DNA of 64,000 nucleotides from Gibbula magus (lineage: Eukaryota; Mollusca; Gastropoda; Trochida; Trochidae): assembly GCA_936450465.1 (NCBI GenBank), contig OW388293.1, forward strand, positions 43,668,982-43,732,981, written 5' to 3'. The notes under the pieces were generated by a model. The model saw only the letters and a list, made by a program, of their open reading frames with translations. It had not been told where the DNA came from and searched no databases. Both the position numbers and the translations under genes were made by a program. Of the stretch, positions 32,883 to 43,300 are shown one piece after another (within the stretch, counting starts at the first letter, position 1; each line of letters begins with the position of its first letter).

Positions 32883-33410
32883 TTGAGAGTTCACATTTTG
32901 TGAAGGGATTCATCAAATATACATACAAAAATCATACAAGTGTGGGATTGTTGAGAGCCCACTGAAACTCGCTCTGGATCTACCACTAAGTTTCATAAAG
33001 TCTGCACTGAAGTTACTTGAGTTACTGCTCATAACGAGGAAATGACTTAAGTAACCTCTGTGGGGAGAGAATGATGAAGTTCACAACATCATGGTTTTGT
33101 TATGCCATTTGCAAATGAAATTTTAGTAACTTTATTTATGAAAATCAGAAATACGCTTATGAATTCTAATTGTTGAATTGTTATAGAAATGTATGTTACT
33201 TCATTTCAAGTTAACACCCTGTGTATTTGCTCTAATGTTCATGCAATGAAATCCTGTCAAACTCTGAATGATTGATGATGTATAATTATGAATGTTTGCA
33301 CTGAAACCGCTGCCAGTCCTTGTACATGTGATCTCATCATCATGAATCAACAGTTGTAAATAAACATGTCATTGTATCCGCAATGTCTTTTTACCATTTC
33401 AGTAGTTTAG
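32883..33410. other. intergenic with a possible solo MITE end
   Basis: TAACCTCTGTGGGGAGAGAATG near 33050-33071 resembles a terminus of the hairpin-TIR family, but no partner end was found. Otherwise nothing. Confidence 0.35.
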
Positions 33411-34190
33411 CTCATCAGGATTAGGTTTTGGCATGCTGTCCAGTCACCTTTTATGTAATACCGTGGGATATAGTCGTTGTCCTATCCGTCTGTCCGTCCG
33501 TAATCATTTCGTTTCCAGAGCAGAACTTTAAAACCGTTCATGATATCTTTCTGAAACTTTCCATTTGTATGAGCCACCAACTGAAGTGGTGCCTTTTGAT
33601 ATTTTCAAATTTCTGAAAAATTAATTTGTTTTCCGTTTTCCTAGAAACTTATTAAATTTTGACTTTGTTCAGAGACAAATTTGCACAGCTCCAAAACTCT
33701 TCAGCATATCTTTCTGAAATTTTGCATGTGTATTACCTACTAACTGAAGTGGTGCCTTTTGATATTTTCAGAATTCTGAAATCTTTTTTTCCTGTTTCCA
33801 TAGAAACGGGTTCAATTTGAATTTTGTTCAGAGATAGGTCTGCTTCCGGAGCAGAACTCATAATACCTGAAATTCAACATGTGTATTACCTACTAACTAA
33901 AGTATGGTAGTAGATATAGAATTATCTGTCAAAGATGTGTTATACAAATTATGTGGGACCGGTGGAATATGTCATCTTCTGATGACTCTTGTCCATCTAT
34001 CTGTCCATTAACTTTTTGCTATTCGAGAACCATTGACAATATAGAAAGCTGAAATCTTGTGCAGAGGCATCTTGGTCCATGGGGATTATAAATGGTAGAT
34101 ATGGTAACTCTGTGTCCCCTAATTAGGGGCCACATAGGCCATGACCTATAAACCAATGGGGATTATAAATTGTAGATTCAGTTAATCTTT
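33411..34190 (+). repeat. composite dispersed repeat (GTCCG-type)
   Basis: It starts TTTAGCTCATCAGGATTAGG. It then has CCGTCTGTCCGTCCGTAAT and two degenerate units of about 190 bases containing ACTGAAGTGGTGCCTTTTGA. The last part (33960-34190) resembles the 24.8-kb repeat (CAATGGGGATTATAAATTGT). It is probably two neighbouring repeat fragments. Confidence 0.55.
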
Positions 34191-34317
34191 GTTTTATGAC
34201 TTCTTACTAATGACAGTGGGTGATCTTTTATAAATGTATTACTGATTATAATAAAGTCATTAACATATTACAAGAAAAAGGCAATTGCAAAAAACACAAG
34301 AGTCTTCCATAAATCTA

Positions 34318-34500
34318 GGGGGCGGGATAACGCAGTGGTGAGCATGTTGGGCCTTTGATCAAGAGGTCCGGAGTTCGAAATCAACCAAGCGCTTGGCAAC
34401 TTTGAGTGCTGTAGAGAACAGTTCTACATGCAGTAAGGTTTGGGTGCAAAGCTACAGTGGATTTTAGCGCAATACCACCCATATAGTTCCAGCCGATAAT
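34318..34500 (+). mobile_element. tRNA-derived SINE, 5' part
   Basis: GGGGGCGGGATAACGCAGTGG, a decayed A box, is followed by GATCAAGAGGTCCGGAGTTC and a B-box-like GAGTTCGAAATC. The SINE body then follows (GTAGAGAACAGTTCTACA, AATACCACCCAT). It is truncated before the tail. Confidence 0.65.
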
Positions 34501-34625
34501 TAGTCCATTAAGAAAATTAGCACCAAACAAGAACACCTAGCCAAGCTCCGGGAAGGTAGGTAATTCTCCGTAATATGTCTGAATACAGTTGAACTCCTTG
34601 CACAACTTCAACTTCTAACCAGGTT

Positions 34626-35533
34626 GTGATTGTCATTTATATTAATCTTGGTAATCCATCCTTAGCCGATGACGTCACATTGTTAGCCTCATCCCCAAGT
34701 GCCTGTCAGTCCATGCTAGCTATTGTATCCAAATATGCCAGAAAGCGGATGTATGCACTCAATTCATCAACATGTCATGTTATTGTGTTTCCTGATAAAC
34801 CTGGATATTTTAACTGTAATTGGCACATCACAGATCGATATGAATGCGTATGTTTTATGGACGTGAGCTTTGGACACAGATCTCACAACAGAACATCATA
34901 CAAGTGTGTTCAAACTTGGCATTACATGGCCAAATCACTTCAACAGTTCCAACACCGAACAAGAACTGACATGTGCTTCAGCATGATCAACTGACTACCT
35001 ATCACTGACGATATACACACACGACAGCTAATGTTCATCTTAATGCTCTGCTCATAGCTCCAAGAAATATTTTCTAAGAAACTGTTTCATAAACTCTTAT
35101 ATCCATTTTTTCAATTGATCAATACCTCCCATAATAGTTTAATTCCATACATCGTCAACATCCTCTGTAAATACAACCTGCAAATATGCTAAGCAACTAC
35201 CCTAATCACGATAGGTTTCCAAATAAGAAAATTATGGAAACGGCACACATTGCAAACAATCGCCTTTGGACAACAATGACAGACGCATTTCCTCTACAAT
35301 TGTGGTCAAGCCTCGACAACACAGACGACGAGTCCCTTCCACAATACCTGATGAGAAGCCCTTGCCCGATAGACTTGGACTGCGATACTGCAGCTGAATT
35401 TAGAGACTTGTATGTCATGACTCGTATTTGTTATGAACGTCACAATAGTCAATCAGAGAAAACTTGTTATGAAGAGAATACACTCAACCGCAAAAGAAAC
35501 GTCACCATACAAAATAATTCAATCGGCGCGTAA
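34626..35533 (+). pseudogene. LINE reverse transcriptase fragment
   Basis: The reading LADDVTLLASSPSACQSML holds the ADD catalytic motif of a LINE reverse transcriptase and is followed by the typical KYARKRMYALNSSTCHVIVF stretch. Downstream, stops and frame changes interrupt a further open piece at 35186-35533 that probably belongs to the C-terminal part of the same element. It is 5' truncated and dead. Confidence 0.7.
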
Positions 35534-36169
35534 TAAAGGCGATTGAAACATAGATACATCATGCTCAAGGAGCCAACTAATCAAGATTTAAAATTTCAAA
35601 ACATTATCTGTGAAACATATTTCTGTGAAATCCACGTTTTAAGAAATCGTCGTTTTGAATCTCCTTAACTGGGCGAGATAAGGGAGTATAAAACGGCTTT
35701 CTTGGCTTGTTTTATGACGTCCTACAGTAAAGACGCGTCAACAAATTTAAGTCCAAGAAGGTTATTTATGTCGATAACATCTTTTATTAATTCAATGTCT
35801 ACATTTTATGAATTTTTAACAAACATTCTGGCCAAAATAACATTTTGAAAAAGCAATTTCAACACCCCAAGTATACTTGAATAGTCATGAAACTAGAACT
35901 ATTACACCCTGGTGTGTGAAATTGTGGGTACCTCTTTACAAATGATGTCCCTATAAAAATCATTAAAAATCGTCTTTCTTTTGCGGTTGAGTGTAAGCTG
36001 CAATTGGAAACTACTATTCCAGTAAAGGAACTCTTTAAAATAAGTAAACGTCCCTCTACTGTCCATATTTATCAATAATCTTCAAAAGTAAGAAATACAG
36101 ATGATGTTGCCGATGATGATGATGCTTTTTATAAATGACAAAAACAAAACAGTTTATCATTCAAAACTG
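35534..36169. other. intergenic, no gene seen
   Basis: No coding exon or structured repeat was recognised apart from a short GATGAT run near 36110. Confidence 0.4.
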
Positions 36170-36350
36170 TGTTCCACGGGAGATATCGCTTGTGTGACAT
36201 CTAGGAGATATTGTTTTGACAGTAGATGTACATAAACATATCATCATTGGTTGAAAAGTAAAATCTTTACAACTTTTATCACCCCGTGTTGATATACTTT
36301 ATCAGAAGACATGCTACACTTGTGTGAGATTCTCTATAATTCAAGCGTGA
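36170..36350 (+). repeat. dispersed repeat shared with 42440-42735
   Basis: GAGATATCGCTTGTGTGA, CCGTGTTGATATACTTTATC and TGTGTGAGATTCTCTATA recur with changes in SLC22 intron 2. The family has no recognised identity. Confidence 0.55.
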
Positions 36351-36659
36351 TAATAACTTGAAAGATGAAACGTGCCCTTGCACTTCCAACAGCCCAATAC
36401 TAATTCAATGGCACTCACGACTCGCCACAGAGCCGACATTGACCTACTGATCATCCACTTCTCACGCTTGTGATCTGACAAAGGTACGTGACGTATGCAT
36501 TCCAGTGTATTCCAGTGAACATTTGTTCAGATTTCAGGTAAGAACAAACATTATATAAATCAGGTAACATTGTTTAGTGTAGACATAAGAGTATTGTTGT
36601 TGAAACAATTCGTAAATTGAAAACAAATGGTTAATGCATGTGTTTTAGTAATCTATAAT

Positions 36660-36790
36660 CACAGGAACTCGATATCGTAAGTAAAACACAGGTAAAACGT
36701 AGGTTAAACAAACCTACCCCCGATATAACATAGAGTATAGGGGGTAGGTTTGTTTTACCTACGTTTTACTTACGATATCGAGTTCCTGTG
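36660..36790. repeat. near-perfect ~50-bp hairpin
   Basis: The left arm (CACAGGAACTCGATATCGTA, then AGTAAAAC and AACAAACCTACCCCC) is complementary to the right arm (GGGGGTAGGTTTGTT, then TACGATATCGAGTTCCTGTG). The only notable difference is an 11-base insert in the left arm that duplicates ACAGGTAAAAC. The loop is about 18 bases. It lies 60 bases upstream of a larger foldback element. Confidence 0.85.
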
Positions 36791-36851
36791 TCTATACTTA
36801 AATTAAAAAAAAATGTCATGATCTAACTCGCAGCCTAATCTGTATGACACT

Positions 36852-38244
36852 GTATACTACGAAAGCCTACAAGGGCCAAACTCAGTGACAGCATTTTTTT
36901 TCTTCTAAAGTTGTAATTACAACTTTAAAAAGCTGTATATTCAAGTTTTAAACTTGTTATTACAACTTGTAAAGGTGAAATTACAAGTTTTAAAAGTTGT
37001 ATATTCAACTTTTAAAAGTTATATTTTCAAGTTTTAAAAGTTGTATATTCAAGTTTGAAAGTTGTAATTACAACTTTAAAAGGTGTAATTACAACTTTAA
37101 AAAGTTGAATATTCAAGTTTAAAAGTTGTAATTACAACTTGTAAAGGTGTAATTACAAGTTTTAGAAGTTGTATATTCATGTTTTAAAAGTTGTATATAC
37201 AAGTTTTGAAAATTATATATTCAAGTTTTAAAAGTTGTATATTCAAGTTTGAAAGTTGTAATTACAACTTGTAAAGGTGTAATTACTACTTTAAAAAGTT
37301 GTATATTCAACTTTTAAAAGTTATATATTCAAGTTTTAAAAGTCATATATCAGATCGACTTTATCATATATCAGATCTACTTAGTCATATATCAGATCTA
37401 CTTAGTCATATATCACGTCTACTCATTCATATATCAGATCTACTTAGTCATATATCAGATCGACTTAGTTATATATCAGATCTACTTAGTCATATATAAG
37501 ATCGACTTAGTCATATATCAGATCTACTTTATCATATATCAGATCTACTTTATCATATATCAGATCTACTTAGTCATATATCACGTCTACTTAGTCATAT
37601 ATCACGTCTACTCATTCATATATCAGATCTACTCATTCATATATCAGATCTACTTAGTCATATATAAGATCGACTTAGTCATATATCAGATCTACTTAGT
37701 CATGTATCAGATCTACTTTATCATATATCAGATCTACTTTATCATATATCAGATCTACTTAGTCATATACCAGATCGACTTAGTCATATATCAGATCTAC
37801 TTAGTCATATATCAGATCTACTTAGTCATATATCAGATCTACTTTATCATATATCAGATCTACTTTATCATATATCAGATCTACTTTATCATATATCAGA
37901 TCTACTTAGTCATATATCACGTCTCCTTAGTCATATTACAACTTTAAAACTTGAATATACAACTTTCTAAACTTGTAATTACACCTTTAAAACTTGAATA
38001 TACAACTTTCTGAACTTGTAATTACATCTTTTAAAGTTGTAATTACAACTTTAAACTTGAATATACAACTTTTTAAAGTTGTAATTACACCTTTAAAAGT
38101 TGTAATAACAACTTTAAAACTTGAATATACAACTTTAAAACTTGAATATACAACTTTCTAAACTTGTAATTACACCTTTAAAAGTTGAAACTACAAAAAA
38201 AATGTTGTCATTGAATTTGGCCCTTGTAGGCTTTCGTAGTATAC
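36852..38244. mobile_element. foldback element with palindromic arms and satellite core
   Basis: Terminal inverted repeats of 49 bases (start GTATACTACGAAAGCCTACA, 36852-36900; mirrored at 38195-38244) differ at only about three positions. Inside, arrays of AAGTTGTAATTACAACTT palindromes and AAGTTGTATATTCAAGTTTT units (about 36907-37340) are mirrored by ACTTGAATATACAACTTT and AACTTGTAATTACACC units (about 37935-38190). The centre is a 21-bp satellite. No protein is encoded. The architecture is that of a foldback transposon; target duplication was not evident. Confidence 0.8.
37340..37935 (+). repeat. 21-bp satellite core of the foldback element
   Basis: A unit such as CATATATCAGATCTACTTAGT is repeated about 28 times with variants (TTTATC, GATCGAC, CACGTC). 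The 21-bp period is a multiple of three, so a frame stays open and gives YQIYFII-like heptads. I do not regard this as coding. Confidence 0.9.
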
Positions 38245-38353
38245 TATCTATCGTAGACTCTGATGTCCACACGTCACGTGTGCTCGTATCGAAAATATGT
38301 GGGTTGTAAAGGCTTTTATGTAAATTTTAGAAACTTGAATGCACAGACGGGTA

Positions 38354-38410
38354 CATTCTTTTCCTACAGGGGTTACTCCCTTCAGATTTCCGATCCTAAC
38401 CTGTTCTATA
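38354..38410 (+). mobile_element. solo end of the hairpin-TIR MITE family
   Basis: CATTCTTTTCCTACAGGGG, then TTACTCCCTTCAGATTTCCG, ATCCTAACCTGTTC. The other end is absent. Confidence 0.55.
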
Positions 38411-38951
38411 TCGCTTGAAATCGAGAGCAGAAGCTGAACTGAACTGATTCTTTTTATAAAATAGAAACATTTATTTAAGCTATTGTTGAAGACACAATGT
38501 CCTTTATCCAGATGATTTCTCTAACGTGCAATTTACATCCTGTTAGTATAAGATGTAGATGGAAAGTCAAGGGCTGTTTCACTAAGATGTGATATTATTC
38601 ATGTTATCATGTTATCATATTATCATCATTATTACAATGCTAATATTTTGTCTGTATTCTCATGTACAACAGTTGGCGATATTACGGGAATTACATTAAA
38701 TGAATTGTTAAAATGATTTTGGATGAATATTAAGGAAGATTGTAGACTCAGTTCAGTATTCGGTGACCTTGATACGGCCACTATGCTTGTATAATCATTG
38801 TTACTGTTGAGCCCTGTAAATCCCTCGTGGCTGGCCTTAAACTCAAAGACTCAGAAACAAATGAATGCATCACTATGGTATTAAACATTTAAAAGAGCCT
38901 TTGATAAATGGGATTATAGAAAATAGAGGCTCCTTAGTGTTAGAGTATCTG
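38411..38951. other. intergenic, no gene seen
   Basis: A/T-rich, with a short TTATCATG/TTATCATA run near 38600-38625. No other feature. Confidence 0.4.
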
Positions 38952-39097
38952 ATGGCTTGGTGGCAAAGTGAGAATAAACCAACAAGACATCAAATATCAT
39001 CGAATCGGCAGTCCAATCTGAATCAATCTGAAGTTCGATCACACGCTTAATCGTTCATAAAAGATCTTTTTGATAAAATTCAATTGAAACTAAAGCA
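38952..39097 (+). repeat. ~145-bp segment duplicated at 39974-40125
   Basis: The segment from ATGGCTTGGTGGCAAAG to AAAGCATGATT, including AATCGGCAGTCCAATCTGAA, is repeated almost identically about 1,023 bases downstream. Each copy is followed by the same 20-bp minisatellite, so the unit of duplication includes part of the array. Confidence 0.85.
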
Positions 39098-40350
39098 TGA
39101 TTTTGTTACTTGAAGCATGATTCTGTAACTTAAAGCATGATTCTGTAACATGAAGCCCAGTTCTGTTACTTGAAGCATGATGCGTTTACTTGAAGCATGA
39201 TTCTGTTACTTGAAGCATGATTCTGTTACTTGAAGCATGATTCTGTTACTTGAAGCATGATTTTGTAACTTGAAGCATGATGCTGTTACTTGAAGCATGA
39301 TTCTGTTACTTGAAGCATGATTGTGTTACTTGAAGCATGACTGTTACTTGAAGCATGATGCTGTTACTTGAAGCATGATTCTGTAACTTGAAGCATGATT
39401 CTGTTACTTGAAGCATGATGCTGTTACTTGAAGTATGATTCTGTAACTTGAAGCCCAGTTCTGTTACTTGAAGCATGATGCTGTTACTTGAAGCATGATT
39501 CTGTAACTTGAAGCATGATTCTGTAACATGAAGCCCAGTTCTGTTACTTGAAGCATGATGCTGTTACTTGAAGCATGATTCTGTTACTTGAAGCACGATT
39601 CTGTTACTTGAAGCATGATTTTGTAACTTGAAGCATGATGCTGTTACTTGAAGCATGATTGTGTTACTTGAAGCATGATGCTGTTACTTGAAGCATGATT
39701 CTGTTACTTGAAGCATGATTGTGTTACTTGAAGCATGACTGTTACTTGAAGCATGATGCTGTTACTTGAAGCATGATTCTGTAACTTGAAGCATGATTCT
39801 GTTACTTTAAGCATGATTCTGTTACTTGAAGTATGATTCTGTTACTTGAAGCATGACTGTTACTTAAAGCATGATTCTGTGAAGCATGATTCTGTAATTT
39901 AAAGCACAATTCTGTTACTTGAACCATGATGCTGTAACGTGAAGCACGATTCTGTTACTCGAAGCATGACTCTCATGGCATGGCTTGGTGGCAAAGAGAG
40001 AATAAACCAACAAGACATCAAATATCATCAAATCGGCAGTCCAATCTGAATCAATCTGAAGTTCGATCACACGCTAAATCGTTCATAAAAGATCTTTTTG
40101 ATAAAATTCAAATGAAACTAAAGCATGATTCTGTTACTTAAAGCACGATTTTGTTACTTAAGCACGATTCTGTTACTTGAAGCATGATTCTGTTACTTGA
40201 AGCACGATTCTGTTACTTGAAGCACGATTCTGTTACTTGAAGCACGATTCTGTTACTTGAAGCACGATTCTGTTACTTGAAGCATAAAGCACGATTCTGT
40301 TACTTGAAGCACGATTCTGTTACTTGAAGCACGATTCTGTTACTTGAAGC
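39098..40350 (+). repeat. 20-bp minisatellite abutting the SLC22 start codon
   Basis: Unit ACTTGAAGCATGATTCTGTT, with about 43 units at 39098-39973 and 11 more at 40126-40350. The variants GATGCTG, CCCAGTTCTG and CACGATTCTG recur in blocks, which shows higher-order duplication. The final unit is interrupted at GAAGC by ATG, which is the initiator of the SLC22 CDS. The array thus occupies the immediate 5' flank or 5' UTR of that gene. Confidence 0.9.
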
Positions 40351-43300
40351 ATGAAGTTCGACGACATCCTGGTGGAGATAGGAGAGTTCGGGTACTACCA
40401 GAGGCGGATGTTCCTCATCTCCTCCATGGTTGCCGTCATCTCCGGGTACCAGTGGATGTCAGTCATATTTCTCATGTACATCCCTAACCACAGGTGGGTA
40501 CACCAACCAGGATCTGCACTATCGAAACTCTCTTAGTGTTTTTGTCGTATTAAAAGGACATAGAGTGCTTTCATAAACTTTGGTTTTGAGACGTTCTAAA
40601 TTATCACATGCGCTGATTTAAAGATGATGTTAATAGTGTATCCTAATATTTTATTTGACTTTAATACGTGCCAACACACCATACAAACTGTCATTTTTAA
40701 CTTGATAAAACAAAATTTAACAAAAGAAAGGGGCAGATAACTCTTTAGCCTTAGAAAACATTGGATATTGAAAATGAAGTGTAGGGGTGAGATTATTGGC
40801 CATTTGGAATAGTAACACATATTTAAAAAGGTTTGTGCTTTATTTATATAAATAACTGTCTAAATTTGTTTTTTAACTGGTGAGAAGATTGTATAAAATG
40901 GAATGTATCTCTTCATTCGAAAAAAACAAATGTCGTTAAAAAAAATCGGGTCATCGCATCATTTTTGTCAGCCTGTAAAGAGCAGAAAACTATATATATA
41001 TATATTTTGGGCCTTATACATGACTGCTGTCTATTTTGCTTTAGATGTGCAATCCCTTTCTTTGGCAACGACACATTTGAAGTTCAAAGTTCACACCATG
41101 CTGACCTCATCAACTCAACTATTCCGATGGTAACGAAGAACCAGGAGGACACATATTCCCAGTGTTTTCTCTACAACATAACCGGACCTGAATATAGTAT
41201 GGAGTACAACGCAACACAAGTCGAATGTTCCTCCTGGGTGTACGATACGTCGGTTATGGACATAACTGTTATATCAGAGGTACAGATCATAGGTACCAGA
41301 TTCTTTATTTACAGATTTGTATACAGTATCTATAAAACATGTCAACGGTGGAACATGGTCGGCCATCTTGAATCATGACTTGTTCCATTTAGATGCATTC
41401 TCTTCCCACAGAGGTTACTCCCTTCTGATTTCCGATCCTAACCTCTGTTCTACATGTACTCTAGCAGAATTCCCTAGCATGGGAACTTCATACTGTATCC
41501 CTGCTTTTTAACCAATGAAAACTCATCTTTCAATGGCATTGTCTACCGAGTGACATCATAGATCTAGGCATTTGACTCTTAAATTTTAATGATACTCGAC
41601 TTAGTGTATTGACGATATGAAGGTAAAAGTATCGATTTATGATCGAAAACCGGACAATGCACTGCGTGTGGCGCGTGCCAATGAGTCAAACGTAATTTTG
41701 GAATCTTATTTAAACCTGACAAAATAACAAATTTGGGTTGATAATGTGCAATAGGTCTTATAACTACTGTGCATGTAAATGGGACGTGCACTTTCGGTTT
41801 CTGCACATGCATAATGATGTTCCTCGATTTTAATTGGAAACTATTTAATTATGATATGTTTGGCGATTGGGGATGAATATTCAAGATGAGTGAATTTGTT
41901 TGTATTGTAAACAGCACATATGATGTGTTGGAGCGTATTTAAGCCAAATAACATTTTATGAAACACAATGGATGCACCTTTAAGGGTCTTCTTCATGAGC
42001 ACAAACATACATTAACTATTTTTGGTATTTGTCTCTGATTTGGTCCTCTTTATTTATAAGCATGTTTATGATCAATAGTTTTCACAAAATCAAATAGAAT
42101 ATTCCGAAGGAAACATATTAAATGAGAAAACGTTTGTCTTACGTTTATTTTATCATAATGATGTGTCATTGGCAAATGTCACTTCTACAACGGCGTTGCT
42201 GATTGCACAACTAGATTCAATTACAACCAATCAGGACACTCCATTTCTGCCCTCGATTTCAAGCGATGTAAAACAGAGGATAGGATCGAAAATCTGAGGG
42301 GAATAACCTCTGTGGGAAGAGAATGTCAGATGAGATAATAATTTTGACTTTGTGAATTCCTCCTTGCTGTACGTTGCATTCTCCCTAAACCGTGCAATGT
42401 TTAGTTATAAACGCCGTTGATACCTTACCTTATCATCGAAAACTGGCTCCCACAGTAGATATCGCGTGTGTGAGATTAAGTGATATCTACAAGCGATATC
42501 TACATCGAGATATCGCAACAATCAAATTGTCACAATCCTATTACATCATCAGTTAATGACATCTCAAGGCTTTGGCATCACTGAGAACACTGCTGACAAT
42601 GTTATGACGTCACACAGTTGATGACTCGTTGATTAAAGTAAAAATATCCTCGGCAAGCCTCGGATATTTGTAACTTTAATTAATTCGTGTTGATATATTT
42701 GATATCAGAAGACACTTGGGTGAGATTCTCTATTTATTCATTGACATGGGGGTATTGGCACTTATCTTTGACAGGTTAATTTCAAACCCGGGCCATTAAA
42801 CAAACACATGTTGTGTCAGCCAATGATTTTGAACGATGGTCGCTCATCGGTCATCTCATCCGGGTACTACATATATTGTAATAATACATGTTCTTTCATT
42901 CATCTTATATTTTGTATGGGGACGTTTCTTTTGCCCTTGAGTTTAGTTGTTTAGTGGATACACTGATGGAGCATTATGCTGGCTCGGTTGTCTTATAATA
43001 TCCTAGTTAGGTGTTCAATTGGTTTGTAAGGCCCTGACTTCCTGTTCAGTACTTTAAACGATGTATCTGTTGTGGTTAGTGTAAATTAATGTTTCACGTG
43101 TGAATATTCAAACATATATTACAAATGTTTTGTTATTAAAATACAAGAAACCAGGCTTAGTTTGAAAATGAAAAAGACCAAATCAGAGACAAAAAAACGA
43201 AAATATTTTGTGTGTGTGTTATTATTACATTAGACATTTGCTAAGAACATATTATATATGCTTATAAGCAATATCCTTTACAGTCAAATGCTAAGATCTT

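Noticed and set aside
37299..37947. Open frames of repeated YQIYFII/SHISDLL heptads
   Set aside because: The 21-bp satellite period keeps frames open automatically; there is no start context or flanking exon.
39098..40350. Possible CRISPR-like array of regular 20-bp repeats
   Set aside because: There are no spacers of unique sequence; the repeats are contiguous and the host is a eukaryote.
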